A stretch of DNA of 64,000 bases from Piezodorus guildinii (taxonomy: Eukaryota; Arthropoda; Insecta; Hemiptera; Pentatomidae), in the NCBI GenBank assembly GCA_023052935.1, contig CM041292.1, forward strand, positions 172,298,900-172,362,899, read 5' to 3'. Every line of letters starts with the position of its first letter. The stretch's first letter is position 1. Positions 11,118 to 23,425 of the stretch are shown here, one piece after another. A program made the translations under genes and the position numbers. The notes beneath the pieces are model-generated. The model searched no databases, was not told the DNA's origin, and was given only the letters and a program-made list of their open reading frames with translations.

Positions 11118-11383
11118 ATTAAAATGTGTAACTTATTCTGCAAACCCGGTCAAAACAATAAAGAATTCTAGAGTTTGCTCTTATTGTTTTCCAATAAATT
11201 GTTAAAGTATAGCTGGTAGGTACTTAGATATTCTTATAACGAAAATTGAATAAAGCTTAAAAGAATTGTTTTATTTTTTTTTTAAATATTTATTGAGATA
11301 TATTACAATTTGTTTGTAATGGTGATATGAGACCACATTCACACAATATATACAGAAAATAATGATAAAGTCAAATTACATAA

Positions 11384-11387
<4 letters not shown>

Positions 11388-11453
<66 letters not shown>
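11388..11453. repeat. (TA)n microsatellite
   Basis: About 33 uninterrupted TA units. Confidence 0.97.
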
Positions 11454-11458
<5 letters not shown>

Positions 11459-11699
11459 GATCATTTAGTGTTAGGAATAAAAGTTCTATATAAATTTTCA
11501 GAATCTAACATGTTCATTAAGGATGAATGTTAGTGAAAATATTATTATTATTGAAATGGATATATGTACTTCTTTATAGGAAAAAAAAATGTCAGAAGAA
11601 TGTTATTTCTATTTTTTTTATAAATCTCAATAAAACAAAGTTCCAAACCACCAAATTTTATTAGTATAAAAAGTGTTGAATAATGTACATTGGATACTA

Positions 11700-12135
11700 A
11701 ACTTTCATGGTTCTTTTTTTTGACGCGATAAATTTGTTACTGCAACGAAGCAGCAACTTTATGGGCTTTTAGCCCAGCCATTTGAAAAATCAACAGGTTT
11801 TTTATGTTACCCATAGCTAGAATTTGAACGTCAGGGACAATAGAAGGAAGTTTCCACGGCTATTCACTTTTTACAGTTTCCATTTGACCAGACATTTGAT
11901 TTATTTTGGCAGATATTGCAGTGGAAATGAGATCCATCCTGCTTAGAGTGTCGATGGGAATATAAAAACAATATTGTTCCCAGGCTGATCATGGCGATTA
12001 GAATTGTCGAAAGATGTTCTTATTTCTTACTAATTTACAGAAAGGGAATAATGAAAAAGCACCATAGCTGATGCGATCCAGAATATGTCCCACACATTAT
12101 TCTGGACAAAACTTTGAGGTTGTGGAGGTGAAGCA
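11700..12135 (-). other. Coding-like block, unidentified
   Basis: The base composition is more balanced than in its flanks. On the minus strand it contains SPPQPQSFVQNNVWDI followed by a hydrophobic stretch and a stop, and further on LSRMDLISTAISAKINQMSG. The two are in different frames. It may be a decayed transposase or a terminal exon. I could not identify either. Confidence 0.2.
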
Positions 12136-12429
12136 AATCTTAATGCAAACAATGATTTATATTAATTACTACTATTAATTATTAATATTATTAATATCAA
12201 AAGCATTAAGCTTTAAACTTTCTCACCTAAATATATACAATAAAAGCAATTAATTAGGATTGTTGGCTTGCGCGTACAAAGCAAGAAAGGGTATTTTCGA
12301 AGGGTAGAAAATAAGAATATTTTTTCTAAATAAAAATTACAAATTAAAATACAATTGAAACATTCATCAGATGGATTAATTTTTGAGATAAGAATTAACC
12401 ATTTTATTAAACATAATTCAATATAAGTA

Positions 12430-12712
12430 TTACTTTCTCACACTCATCTGCTGTTCAACAGGTCCCAGGTTCGAACCCCGGCTGTGGCATAATATTATTT
12501 ATTTTATGATTTCAGCCTACAGTTTATGGGGACCCTCCTAAGGCAGTCCAGAATTCTATAAAGTGAGTACCCAAACATGGGAAAAACCTGTCGATTCAAC
12601 GTGATCACTGCATGGCCACCTCATAGGACGCCCCTTGGTCAAGAAATATTGAGTATCTGTAAATGTACTGAGCCCAAGGGGTTGTAGAGGTACAGGATTT
12701 TTTTATTTTTTG
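12430..12712 (+). mobile_element. SINE-I copy, diverged
   Basis: The head is degraded, but the B box GGTTCGAACCC is perfect near 12469. It is followed by GGCTGTGGCATAATATTATT, the GGGGACCCTCCTAAGGCAG block, the TATAAAGTGAGTACCCAAA block and the 3' end TGTACTGAGCCCAAGG..GGTACAGG with a T-rich tail. Confidence 0.8.
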
Positions 12713-12815
12713 TTATTATTACTTTCTTAAACGGAAAAATGAGCAGATAACAATATAATTATTATAATAACAACTAAAATTAATAAGTAGAAGTTTTAAT
12801 ATTTTGATAACCAGG

Positions 12816-12944
12816 ATGCTGTCATTGGCACAATCAATGAAACTCGACATACAAGAGCCACAATTTCATTCAGAAGCACGACGGCTTGATGAATGGAATG
12901 AATATGAATGGAGACGGGTTACGGCACACATTCCGTGGCATTAG
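12816..12944 (+). other. Short coding-like frame behind a possible splice acceptor
   Basis: ttttgataaccag precedes GATGCTGTC, a plausible acceptor. The 42-codon frame that follows includes IQEPQFHSEARRLDEWNEYE and has a charged, protein-like composition. It could be a last exon. There is no family assignment. Confidence 0.18.
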
Positions 12945-13198
12945 GATATTAGTAAGGAGTAGAACACACAGTCAGCTGAGGATTAGTCTAAATCAATGTG
13001 AGGAGTTGTTTTAGAGGGACCAAAATAGAAACAGCTGCAGCATTTCAATTACGCAGGGTCTTCAGCGCGTGTAATTTCTTCATAGTATAAATAGATATGC
13101 CCTGACACGACTTTATTTAACACAATTGTACTCCTTTACATACAATAAGGAATATTTTATTGCCCCTCAGAAAGCCAAATGGTGAGATTATAAATTGG

Positions 13199-13396
13199 AA
13201 TAATAAGAATAAAAATCTGGTGCGCGCAACACACGACTTTCACTTACTTCCGTTGTTGAAATCAATTTAAGAATTTCTAAATACATGTAGAAATAAAAAT
13301 AAATTGTTAAAGAAAAAATCAAATTGAATTTCAATGAAAAATGTGTTTTATTAAATAATCTATTATATTTTTATCTACAACAATCTGTTAGTGTTT
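13199..13396 (-). repeat. Family A repeat, 3'-end fragment
   Basis: On the minus strand it reads ATAATAGATTATTTAATAAA, then ACGGAAGTAAGTGAAAGTC, then GTGTGTTGCGCGCACCAG. It matches the last 190 bp or so of the copies at 30240-30437 and 50920-51115. The upstream part of the family is absent. Confidence 0.7.
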
Positions 13397-13399
13397 GGG

Positions 13400-14517
13400 G
13401 TAATCCCCTCCAACTCAAATGTCAAGATGATCACAAGGGGCTCTTTTTTATATCTGCAATTTTTATATACAAATATTATTCAATTTTTTTAATGGTCAAT
13501 TGCAAAGGTAAACAAAGAATCTAAAACAAGCTAATGTGTTGGAAAATAATCCAAGATGATATAATTAACAAGGCAGCTGTCTGTGAAAATAGAAGCCTTT
13601 TACACCTTTCAAACCTCCAGCAGTATTATGTTGTATGCCTTAATATTCTGCTTCACAAAATTCCATCCAGTTAAAACTTGGGACTGAGGGTTATTATTCC
13701 CAACTTCCTTTGTAAGCCCTCGTGTCCGTTCTTGAGCCTATACACCTTTCAACAGAGTGAATATTTGACGTAATAATTTATTCTCAAAAACCATAAAGCA
13801 TTGTTCCGTGATTACGTAACCGCCAACGCCCTAAATCCTTCAAGAACTGTGGAATGAATAATAGCTTTTGAATATTCTAATTTTCCATTTTTGTACAGTA
13901 ATCAGGAAGCTTTATAGCACAATAGTGATACATGTTGTGGGAGAATGGTATGCCGTTCGTAGAAAGCTTTGAAAATTCAAGAAAGAAAAATTGTCTTATC
14001 TTTCTGGGCTATGAGATAGTATAGGTTCCCTTAGGATATTGATGATGAGGTATTTTAAAGTTGTAAAGTAATAATAAGAAATAGGGTATGTGGGGGCAAA
14101 AGCTACTGTGGATTAAGATTTCCACCTACATCTGAAAAGAACGGCTTGATGTTTTTGGAAAATAGACGAAGTGGGGCCTCAGTTTAGTTCGTTTGAGTAC
14201 GATCTAACTGCATAAGCCGGAGCAAATGAGTTTAATGTGTTCTTGTAAGTTTTGATGTAATTTATTGTTATTTTTGAATGCTGGTGTAAAAGTAAGTTTA
14301 TAGCAAGATTTCTTGTTTCTTTGGCGGTAAGTAAACTTTAAAAATTTTCCAGATACAGATTTTCCACATCTGTTTCATGGTAGCGGAAAATAATATGAAA
14401 TAGGGGAGTGGGGATACAACCGAATAAAGATTTCCACTGAAAATAGCGGAATTAACTAACTCTAAAAATGATTCTTTAAAAAATATTACTGGTTATTATT
14501 GATAAAATGTATTGAAA
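13400..14517. other. Region without recognisable genes
   Basis: No coding domain, SINE or known repeat was recognised. The sequence is AT-rich with scattered short stretches of balanced composition. Confidence 0.5.
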
Positions 14518-14527
14518 TAACATTAAA

Positions 14528-14823
14528 AAAAAAGAAATCTGTACCACTACAACCCATGAAGGGTCTTGGGCTCAGTACATATAGAGATTCGTACTGTTTC
14601 TAGGCCAACGGCAGTGCAATGAGGTGATTAGGCCTTAATCGCGCACAGCCTCCAGGTTTTTCCCCAATTATTTTGGGTACCCACTTTATAGAGGCTGGGT
14701 CTGCCCCGGGAGGGTCTCCATACCCTAGGGCCGCCCCCAGACTGAATCAACAGAATAAATAATATTCTGCCACAGCCGGGTTTCGAACCCAGGACCCGGA
14801 GCACAGCAGACTAGCGCTGAAAA
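14528..14823 (-). mobile_element. SINE-I, with 9-bp target duplication
   Basis: Read on the minus strand it starts at AGCGCTAGTCTGCTGTGCTC and carries the B box GGTTCGAAACCC. It ends in GGTACAGATTTC and a short tail. AACATTAAA flanks it at 14519-14527 and 14824-14832. The A-box part of the tRNA-like head is missing, so the copy is slightly 5'-truncated. Confidence 0.85.
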
Positions 14824-14875
14824 AACATTAAACCAATTTTTTTTTTTTTTTATGTTAATGCCCTCCAAATCAATA

Positions 14876-15117
14876 TTAAAAAAAAATTGTACCGCTACAA
14901 CCCCTAACCATCCCTAAAGAGATTGTGAGTGATTAGTCTAAGAGATCATAATTAGTCGCCAAGTTTTTCCCAAATGTCCACCCTAATACCCTAAGGTTCA
15001 ACCCCTGGCTGAAATAAAAGAATAAATGATATTCTGCCACAGACGGGATCAGAACCCAGGACTTAGAGAATATTAGATTAGTGCTCTATCATATTGACCA
15101 ATACGCTTCCTTTCTTT
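14876..15117 (-). mobile_element. SINE-I, diverged second copy, with target duplication
   Basis: It lies head-to-tail with the previous copy, about 50 bp apart. AAATCAATA flanks it at 14867-14875 and 15118-15126. The middle is deleted relative to the full copy at 32678-33042. The B box is mutated to GGTTCTGATCC. It is an independent, older insertion. Confidence 0.75.
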
Positions 15118-15170
15118 AAATCAATAATCTGATCACAAGTTGTAATTTTCTCCAATTTTAATAATTTTAC

Positions 15171-15208
15171 TATAAAAGGGGAAAGGAGAGAAGAACATTA
15201 ACATCAGT
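15171..15208 (+). promoter_or_regulatory. Possible TATA promoter
   Basis: TATAAAAGGGG starts at 15171, and an arthropod-type initiator TCAGT lies at 15204-15208. The spacing is a little longer than usual. No convincing coding sequence follows, so this may be chance. Confidence 0.15.
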
Positions 15209-15742
15209 TAATGTAGTTTTACTGGGTCAAAAGAGAATAATGTTTCCAATACTTTTTTTCACTGCCATAATTTCTTCCCCCTCATCTTCCCACCAAATTA
15301 TTGGTATTTCTTTTTCCTCCAGCCTACCACTTCCCATCCCATAATTAAGTTAATTGTCCTTTTATTCTTTTTTCTTTTAAGCTTCGCATGCTTTCATTGT
15401 TTTGATGAAGCAGATAAACTTTTTTATCATAATTTGTTAAAGCCATAGTTGTTAACTCATTGCTATTAATCTCTGCATTAAATAATAGAAAGTTAAAATA
15501 AACTATACTCTCTATAATTATGAATGCTACAGAAGTCAGCAAAGTAAGATGTAGCTAACCAATAACGATTGTCCATACAACGATAGTAATTATTTTTTCA
15601 TCTCTGTTGCTGGCACAATGAACGAAGTTAGAGAACTATAATTAGAAGAATCAAAGATATAAAAGTAAATAAGAAAAAAAAGATAGAGTTTACACCTTTA
15701 TTCAATATCAAAACGTAAATAGTCAGTAATTAATTCACAAAC

Positions 15743-15792
15743 TATAACTAATAGGTAGTTATCTATTAGTCAATAACTACCTATTAGTTATA
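15743..15792. repeat. Perfect 20-bp palindrome arms
   Basis: The arm TATAACTAATAGGTAGTTAT (15743-15762) and its exact reverse complement (15773-15792) are separated by 10 bp. The loop repeats CTATTAGT from the arm. It would form a cruciform or hairpin. Confidence 0.9.
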
Positions 15793-16408
15793 ACTAGATC
15801 TTAAACAACTGCCGAACTATTTAATTAGTTCCAATTAACATTAGCTGAATATGGCTTACTTAAAACATTATCAAAAGCAATTGGCAAGAAAAACAAAACC
15901 GAAACAGCGTATAGGAACTGAGAGTTTGGGGGGAAGTAAATACGTCCATTTCTCAGCGCAGCACTAAGCTCCAATTGCATGATTTATCACCGATATTTTT
16001 CTTAATTCGGTGAAGCAACCATTTGTCTGAAAAAAATAAGGTTACATCTCACGTCCTCATATTTCTAGTGATTTGAAATAGAGCTCTGTGATTAGTAACA
16101 TTAATATTCAGTTTGTCAAATTTATCCATTTTAATTTTTGTTTCATTATAATTATTTATTTAAAAGAAAATACCATCCAATAAAATTTATGCTTCTGTTT
16201 ATGGCACCGTCTTTGTCAAAACTGCAGGGGAAAAATGTAAATCTGGATATCAGAGCGTCATGACTTATTGTTGTAGATTATTAAAGATGAATTACTTTTA
16301 TATTAGCAATTGTTGTAGGTAGAGATAAATAATCTGAATGATTCAATAGATAAATTAAATAAATGATAATATATCAAGATAAAATAAAGAGTTGCCTACT
16401 ATCAATCA
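15793..16408. other. Region without recognisable genes
   Basis: AT-rich, nothing recognised. Confidence 0.5.
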
Positions 16409-16410
16409 TA

Positions 16411-17899
16411 CACTCCTGGACAAATTAATGTGTACACCCTGATTCTTATAATCATAATTTTAAATTAATATGTTTTAATTTTTCATAGGTCAGTTTTAAA
16501 GTAAAAAAATTCATTTATTAATTATATTTAGAACAAGAAAATTATTTAATTTATTAGCTGATTACAAAGTTGGCCACAATAAAGTGTACATGTGAAATAA
16601 AAACTGTTAAACATAAAAAATAAGCCAATTTCAATAATGAATAGTTTCTCCTTTGATATCAATGACTTGTAATAACCGACGGTTTATAGAACCACACAGA
16701 TTTTTGGCTTTTTTTTTTCTTTTAATACTATCGCATCCTGAACCACGCATTCCATAATTGCTCATTTGAAATGAACGATACCTTGAGGTAGACTTCTTGA
16801 AAGAGGCTCTGCCAATAGTTCTCGATTGGATTGAGGTCAGAAGAGCGAGATGACCACTTAAGTGTTTGGATAATCATCTCCGAAAACTCCTGTTTAGTAG
16901 CTTTTGATACATGGAAAGGAGTAATATCTTGAAGAAATTTAAAATTTTGTCAGAGGAGACTATGGCAACAATTTTTCTCTGACCAAGCTTAAATGGTTTT
17001 GGCTATTAGCTCTCCCTTCAATCTTTTTAAGGAGATAATCCCCAGACGCGGTTATAGCGCCCCAAACCATAATACCTCCTCCTTTCATAAGTCGCTTTGG
17101 ACGTTTAAAGTATGTCTTTTTTTCCACTTTCTATGTAGCTAAATTCATTATCTGGACCATCTTCTGAAAATCTCTTTTAATCGGTGAAAACAGGGCTTTT
17201 CCAAATAATTTCACGTATGGATAGCAATTCCCGGACGTTGGCGACCCTGATCTCTTTGTGGTTTTTTTTCGATTTTCTTCCACTAAATATTCATTTTTGG
17301 TAAAGTATTTTGAATCGTGTGAAGAGGAGGCTAAATTCCAATTTTCTTTTAATTTTCGTGATGAGACAATTTCACCATCTTTAGCCAATCGACAAATTTC
17401 TTTTTTTTATTCTTAATTCTTCCCTTCTTCCCAACTTAGGGTGGGGTCCAGGATACGTTTTATTTCGGTTGTAGTCCGTTTTGAACATTTTAACCTCCGT
17501 TGAGTGGGAAAGGACGAATATTTATCCAACAGCTCCGTAACTGAACCCTAGCTCACCTCTTTCTTGACTCTTTGAATTAGATCCTACAATTAAACCATCT
17601 TTATTAATTAGAGATGCTTCTTCTATAAGATTACGAAAGAAACTGGCTTTAATCTGTCATTTCTGTTGATTTCTCACGGTGTACACTTTATTTTGGCCAA
17701 CTATTATTTGCCTATTTTATAAGATCAAGATTAAAGAAAACATAACATTGCCTTTTTTCAATCTAAAAAAATACCGACTCTTAAAACTTATTTAAGACAA
17801 CATTAAGAACAACTAAGGCTAGTTATTTCATCAGACAGCCACTTTTATATCGCATTAGCTTAATGATAAGGGTTGTACACTTTAATTTGTCCAGGAGTG
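16411..17899 (-). mobile_element. Tc1-like transposon, full length, 1489 bp
   Basis: TA dinucleotides flank the element at 16409-16410 and 17900-17901. Both ends read CACTCCTGGACAAATTAA inward. About 160-215 bp inside each end is a second site, GTTGGCCAnAATAAAGTGTA, which shares the AATAAAGTGTACA core with the end. This is the two-site (IR/DR) layout known from Tc1/Sleeping-Beauty-type elements. The transposase runs on the minus strand and is broken (see next entry). The element is complete in outline but cannot make an intact enzyme. Confidence 0.9.
16735..17645 (-). pseudogene. Tc1 transposase, DD34E type, inactivated
   Basis: The transposase cuts and joins DNA at the element's ends. Recognisable parts in order are a decayed helix-turn-helix near 17440-17600 and the segment ALFSPIKRDFQKMVQ near 17150-17200. 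Then come GGGIMVWGAI near 17057-17085, FLQDITPFHVS with the second catalytic aspartate at 16926-16928, and SSDLNPIENYW with the glutamate at 16822-16824. The aspartate-to-glutamate spacing is one base short of that for 34 intervening residues, so a 1-bp deletion lies between them. There are several further stops, including one right after MNLAT. Confidence 0.85.
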
Positions 17900-17901
17900 T
17901 A

Positions 17902-19208
17902 ACTACAATTTGAAAGACTTTCCTCTGGATTATAGTTAAAAAAATAATGAATGTTTTCATTTTTTCTTACAATAAACTTTTATAAAAACTTTTAAACTGG
18001 TCTCCTTACCGTCCCGTCTATTCTATTTAGTTTGCTTTCCACAATCTTTTCCATCAGCTGCAGAAATCTTCGTGAATATTTCAATAACGAGTCTCGTAGT
18101 TCGTGAACTCGCTCGGCTCATGACCCCCACGAAATAAAAAAAGGAAAGAAAAAAAAAACTTCAATTGAATTAGGCGACCATGAAGAGTTTCTCTCCCATC
18201 CCAAATTGTCACGGACTGATTTCCGTACCACCGCCAGTTCAAACAAACAGTAATCGAAAAGAATAAATATAATACAATTAAATAAATAAATAAACGAAAA
18301 TATATCAAGATCAAATACATTAATGCATAAAACAAACAAAAAATACAAAAAAAACAGAGAGGTCTATGTTGAGTTTCTGCAGTGTACTCAACACTTCCCG
18401 TGAATTCTCAAATATTTTTTATGAATTCAGATCAAAACCAATACTAAGTTAAGTCGATATATTGCCATTTTTGAAAATTCATAAACGAAAAACGACTATG
18501 TTCTTAAGATCGAAATTTTTACAGCAAGTAGGACTATAAGAAAAAGAACTATAGGTCATATAAGAAAAAATAATCAAAGGTGAGTCTCTTTTCTTTTATA
18601 AATTTATAACTCCCAAAAAATCTTGTTTTTCATTAATTTTCGAGAATTTTTTAACTACTTTTTTCACTATTTAGTTAATAATATGTAAGGCCAAAAAATA
18701 TAAACCATGTCCTTATCTTACTGTTAATTTCTGTTTTGATTAGATATCTGCAAAATTACCAGAGTTAGATACATTTCCTCAACACATGTTTCAGTCACGA
18801 AGTTGCAATGCTAAAAGTATTTGCCAGAAAAAAAATGTATCCACCGTTTTATATTCAGGAAAGGATGGAGAATAAGTGGTAAAAAAATCAAAAATGTTGA
18901 GAGGCAAAATTAATGAAAATTAGACGATTTCAAATGCATTGACCCCTTTTCGTTCGTCATAAAATAAAATAAAAATAGTAATAGTATTTTTATTCATGTG
19001 ATTATTTTAACAAAAGGATGGAAAAGTTGTTGACGATCATAACTCTAAATTAATTACAAAAATTACTAGATGATTTCGAAGTTTATCCAAGTTACCTGAT
19101 TAAAAACATCATTAATAAAATTTCTTGGAGTATGTCAAGGACCATTTTTAAAATTCTGTATAATAGTAATATTATAAACTAATATTACACTAAATAAGCA
19201 CTAAATAA
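17902..19208. other. Region without recognisable genes
   Basis: AT-rich. The two overlapping open frames at 18081-18348 on the minus strand are hydrophobic and low-complexity and show no domain. No repeat family was recognised. Confidence 0.5.
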
Positions 19209-20250
19209 TAGTGCCTGGGCAACCCAAAATAAGCTAAGGCTAAATGCTATGAAAACACAGACTATCCTAATAGGTTCCAATTCCCTCCTCAGGTCCAATA
19301 CCACATTTCCGAGTCTAATCCTAAATGATCACCCAATCACCTTCAGTTCCACTGTCAAAAATCTAGGTATTATCATAGACCAAACCCTTTCCTGGAAACC
19401 ACACATTGCTCAAATTTCCAGACGAATCTCAAATCTCCTCTCACTTCCCACCCGTAGGATGCTGGTTTTCTAGCTTATTCTTTCCCCTACTTAGATTATT
19501 GCTACATGGTATAAGGAGGCCTCTTGACTGTACTTGATGGCAGACTCAAGCGGATTATGAATTTGTTTGTAAGATTTATCTTCGGTACCTTCAGGAGGTC
19601 GCCAGTAACCCACTTATACAGCGAATTGAAGTGGCTCCTACCTTCCATACGTAGACAATATTTCCTAGGGACATACCTCTACCAAGTCATTAAATCTCAA
19701 CATCCTCAATATATTCACAGTATCCTTCAATTCAAATCCTCAATTTACTCACTTGAAACCAGATTACGCCATTCTGACCTTTACATTCCAACCCATAGGA
19801 CCAATCAATCAATCTTTTGATAATTCCTTTTATATCAGCTCTGCATCTCTCTGGAATTCCCGACCTAATCATATTCGCCATGCTTCTTCCCTTCTCTCAT
19901 TTAAATACCATCTTTTCCAACAACCTCTAGGATCCCAAAGAGACGAACATTAAATGTAAAATTGTTAATCCACTATCCTACTTTCAACGTAAGGCAATTT
20001 ATTTGGAAATTGTTCAGCTCTATTATTTCATAGCAGATTTTTACCTTGTTTATATTCCATATATTTTGTATATATCTATATAAAATAGTTTTATTTTTAT
20101 ATTTTTTTTCACATTTGTAAATAAAAGTTTATTTTACTGGTCTCTCGGCCAGACATGTATATATTGAAGTTTATATTACTGTACGACATTACGACATTGT
20201 TATTCTTTAGGTACATAGTCCCAGAATAAATTTATTTCATTATTATTAAA
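19209..20250 (+). mobile_element. CR1-like LINE, 3' part, degraded
   Basis: Pieces of the reverse transcriptase C-terminus are readable. They are AWATQNKLRLNAMKTQTIL, then VKNLGIIIDQTLSWKPHI, then RIMNLFVRFIFG, LYSELKWLLPSIRRQYFLG and the terminal SASLWNSRPNHIRHA..SFK motif common in CR1/L2-type elements. Frameshifts lie near 19470 and 19800. The 3' untranslated part ends around GTACATAGTCCCAGAATAAA and TTATTTCATTATTATT. A sister copy is at 43705-44540. Confidence 0.85.
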
Positions 20251-20285
20251 ATACTTTTTTTTTTTTTTTTTAATCCTCCAGAACT

Positions 20286-20763
20286 TTAGATGTTTGACCC
20301 GTAGTTACTTAACGACCCAGTCAGTGTATTAAACCAGAGAGAGGGATATTTTGGTGGGCTACTGTAAAAATAAAAGATATAGAGTATCTCCAAATACAGA
20401 GCTATAATAAATGGTACTGTCTGTCCCATCGTATATGCTGATATGCACCTTCTGTAAAGCTGTTTAATGCTAAGTTGCAATGATGGATATCTCAGGACTT
20501 TAGCCCAGATGAGGCTGTCAATCCTCCAGTGTTGGTCCGCAGAAGTATACTCAGAACCCACAAAAGGCCGTGACCAGATTGTGATGGGAGGATTGCTTCA
20601 TTTTCTCATATATCGCTCGTGCCTAGCGTGCCATGACTATAGAATCCGCTTCATGCTCATATTACATAACATTAGTGTTGGTGTATTTTATGAAATTCTG
20701 GCGGAACCCCTTGTAATAGACCTAAATTGGTTACAATACATATTTATATCACGAGGAACCTGA
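20286..20763. other. Coding-like block open on both strands, unidentified
   Basis: Both strands are open across 20467-20561. The minus frame includes ADQHWRIDSLIWAKVLRYPS, and the plus frame includes RDQIVMGGLLHFLIYRSC. Base composition is more balanced than around it. Neither frame shows a domain I recognise. It follows directly on a T-run after the LINE tail. Confidence 0.2.
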
Positions 20764-21604
20764 AAATCAGATCTCAACTGTTTCTTCTCAGAATGTTGAT
20801 CTTTCTTAAAGAGATTGGGACTGCTTTTGTAATTTTGGTTTTTGCTTTTGACATTTTGTAACAATCACGTATTTCCAGCTATTCTAATATATATATTAAT
20901 ATTGTTATATTTAAAATGGTTATTTATGTATATTTCGGATAACCGTGAACATTTCAATATGCTTAATATGCTTATTGTTGATTTGTTTTGTATTTGCATT
21001 TTTTTTGTAGATTTATTTACATCATGATTATTAATGTATGCTGGAGATAGATTTATAATTTGTGCAGTGCCAACCAGCTCCATTTGTATAGGTATTGACC
21101 TAAAGACAAATAAATAAATTATTATTAGGAGAGTTGTATTTGTTGAATAATTGATTCGTTTAATTTTTTGCCAGAAAAATCTGTTGTTTTATTCCTTAAT
21201 CTGTTCAATGACTTCTCAGTAATAGTAAGATAAGGCAAATACTGACATGGGGCCATCATTTTCTTCTTAAATGACTTATCGGTCCAAATTGAAGTTGAAA
21301 CTCCTACCCGTAGCTAAAAGGATCTATCTCAAAATTCATTTAATACGCCCAGAAATTACCTCCCTCCCCTCCATTCCATAAAAGTAGCCTTTTAAATAAA
21401 AATAAAAAACTTGGGTGCAATTTTCCCATTGGATCTACTCCAAAGCTTTTAAGAATTAATGTGACAATTTATTCTCAACGCCACATTTGATCCATTAAAT
21501 TTTTTATGTAATCCTATTTTTCTATCTTCTAATTTATAATCTTTGTCCTATGAATTATAAGAAAATTTAGTTAAATAGAACAAATTATTCGAGTAAAAAC
21601 GCTA
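20764..21604. other. Region without recognisable genes
   Basis: AT-rich, nothing recognised beyond short low-complexity open frames. Confidence 0.5.
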
Positions 21605-21730
21605 ATCTTAATATTCAAGTAAACCCAGAGAAAACGGACTGTGTACTCTTCGCTCACTAAGCAAGAAAAGAAGCCACACATTGCCCAAAATTCTATAAGT
21701 GGAAAATTCAAATATAGCTAGTTAAATAGT
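21605..21730 (+). mobile_element. Short LINE reverse-transcriptase fragment
   Basis: NIQVNPEKTDCVLFAH is readable from about 21610. This matches the conserved N-x-x-KT-x-x-V-F block of jockey/R1-type reverse transcriptases. A stop follows at once. Nothing else of the element is visible. Confidence 0.6.
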
Positions 21731-22756
21731 TTGCACTGAGCGACATCTCAAGCAACTTTGAAGAGAAAAAAACAGAGTAAAAACGGTATAACAACGTTGT
21801 ACAATCATACAACGTACGATAAGAATAGTCTAATGATTGATTTCACATTATTATTATTATTGGTAGGAGTTGCAGAAATAAATAAAATAATTTCATTATG
21901 CATTTTCACAATAATTATTCTTCTCAAAACTCCGTTATAATTATTTTCCGTTTCCTTACCTTAGAGCTGAATAATAAATGCCACTTAGTCTGAAAAGCTG
22001 GTATACATAAAAAAAAATGAATGCGTCATTCACAACGCATTATTTATTCAATAAACATGCATTGAGAATAGAATAAACATATAGTATGTGTAAATAATTC
22101 ATATCAACATCTACGATCAAATTGTCTGAAATTCTGAATACTATTTAATTACTATTCTGAGTAATATTTAATGCTCAACTTAAAAAAAACTATTTTAATA
22201 AATACAATGTGCAAAATTAATTAAAATTCTCATTTATTTGGTACAATGTCGAAATTGATTATATAATTTTATAGAAGTATTTTATTACGATTTCTTTTGG
22301 GTCAAAGACGGACCAAAATAGATCAGCTATCGTTAAAAGGTAAGATTGGCACGCACGGATAGCTCAAAATGGCCGGATGGGGTCAATTCAATCAATTGAT
22401 GTTAAAAAATGGGAAAAAAATCACTTAAACTCTGTTCTTCAGAAAAAATTCCACAAATTAAATAAATAGCTACATACGTGGATACGTTATGTGATATTCA
22501 AATCAATATTAGACCTATTCCTAACTCAACAAATATATATTCATTTTAATTTTCAAGCATATAATTAAAAAGCGAATAAACTCACAGCCTACGCACGAGT
22601 ATGAGAGACCCGACAGCCAAGTGGTAGCTAGATACAAAAATTAACGTAGGCAGACCATTCGCAAAAATCATCGGGAATTGCGATGTAGAATACTAAAAAA
22701 TACATCGTACGGTCAAAGCACGGTAATTATCTCTCGTGTTAACCGAGAATAAAAAC
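21731..22756. other. Region without recognisable genes
   Basis: AT-rich. A stretch of more balanced composition near 22310-22400 has no recognised content. Confidence 0.5.
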
Positions 22757-23127
22757 ACTGCAGATTCTTACACATTTGTTTATTATTTCCAAATAACAAT
22801 ATTATGGTGTAGCTGTTTAAAGGTAATTAACTAATATAAAAAGCAGTACAAAATTCAAAGGAAAATGACTAATTACCACTGACAATTTCAATGATTCTTT
22901 TTTCGTTTTGTAGACATTTTTGGAATTTATTTATATAGGTTTAAAAATAACTGAGTTAAGGACGTATTTATGAATCAAATTTCTTTTTTTTTTCTATTTT
23001 TTTTTTACAATTATTTGCAGTTTCTTGATTAAAAAAACTCTAATAATTTTTTCTCAGTCTTCAAAAATAACTGAGTTATTGAATTATATCATATTTAAAC
23101 GGCCGCCGTTTTAAAACTAATCGGAGG
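22757..23127 (-). repeat. Family B copy, right part (split by SINE-II)
   Basis: The right end of the family (GTTTATTATTTCCAAATAAC on this strand) is at about 22772. It is followed by two internal tandem units that carry AAAAATAACTGAGTTA. It breaks at the SINE and resumes at 23426. Confidence 0.7.
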
Positions 23128-23425
23128 GATCACCTGTAGCATAGTGGTTAGCATCACAGCCTTCTATGCCCAAAGGTCACGGGTTTAAACCCGCAGGTGG
23201 TCCTCCCATTACTCCCATTAAAAAATCCCTAGTAATGCTGTCCTTCGAGGGAGGTTGGGAGGTACGTATAAAGGTGGTATTGGGCATGTGCGATATTAGG
23301 TACTCTTAAAGATTCCTATCCCAATTAAACCTGGATAGGGAAATTTAGGACTCGCACTGTAGCATCGTCCGATTAGCCAAAGTAGTATAAGTGACGTTAA
23401 TAAATAAACAAACAAACAAAAGTAA
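23128..23425 (+). mobile_element. SINE-II, full length, reference copy
   Basis: tRNA-derived retroposon. The A box TAGCATAGTGG is at 23137-23147 and the B-box-like GGTTTAAACCC at 23182-23192, a normal spacing for an internal RNA polymerase III promoter. The unrelated body includes CTGTCCTTCGAGGGAGG, CCAATTAAACCTGGATAGGG and GCATCGTCCGATTAGCC. The tail is TAAATAAACAAACAAACAAA. It is inserted in a family B copy. It has no coding capacity and would depend on a LINE for movement. Confidence 0.92.

Noticed and set aside
23128..23205. tRNA gene
   Set aside because: It is the head of SINE-II, present in eight copies with a shared body.
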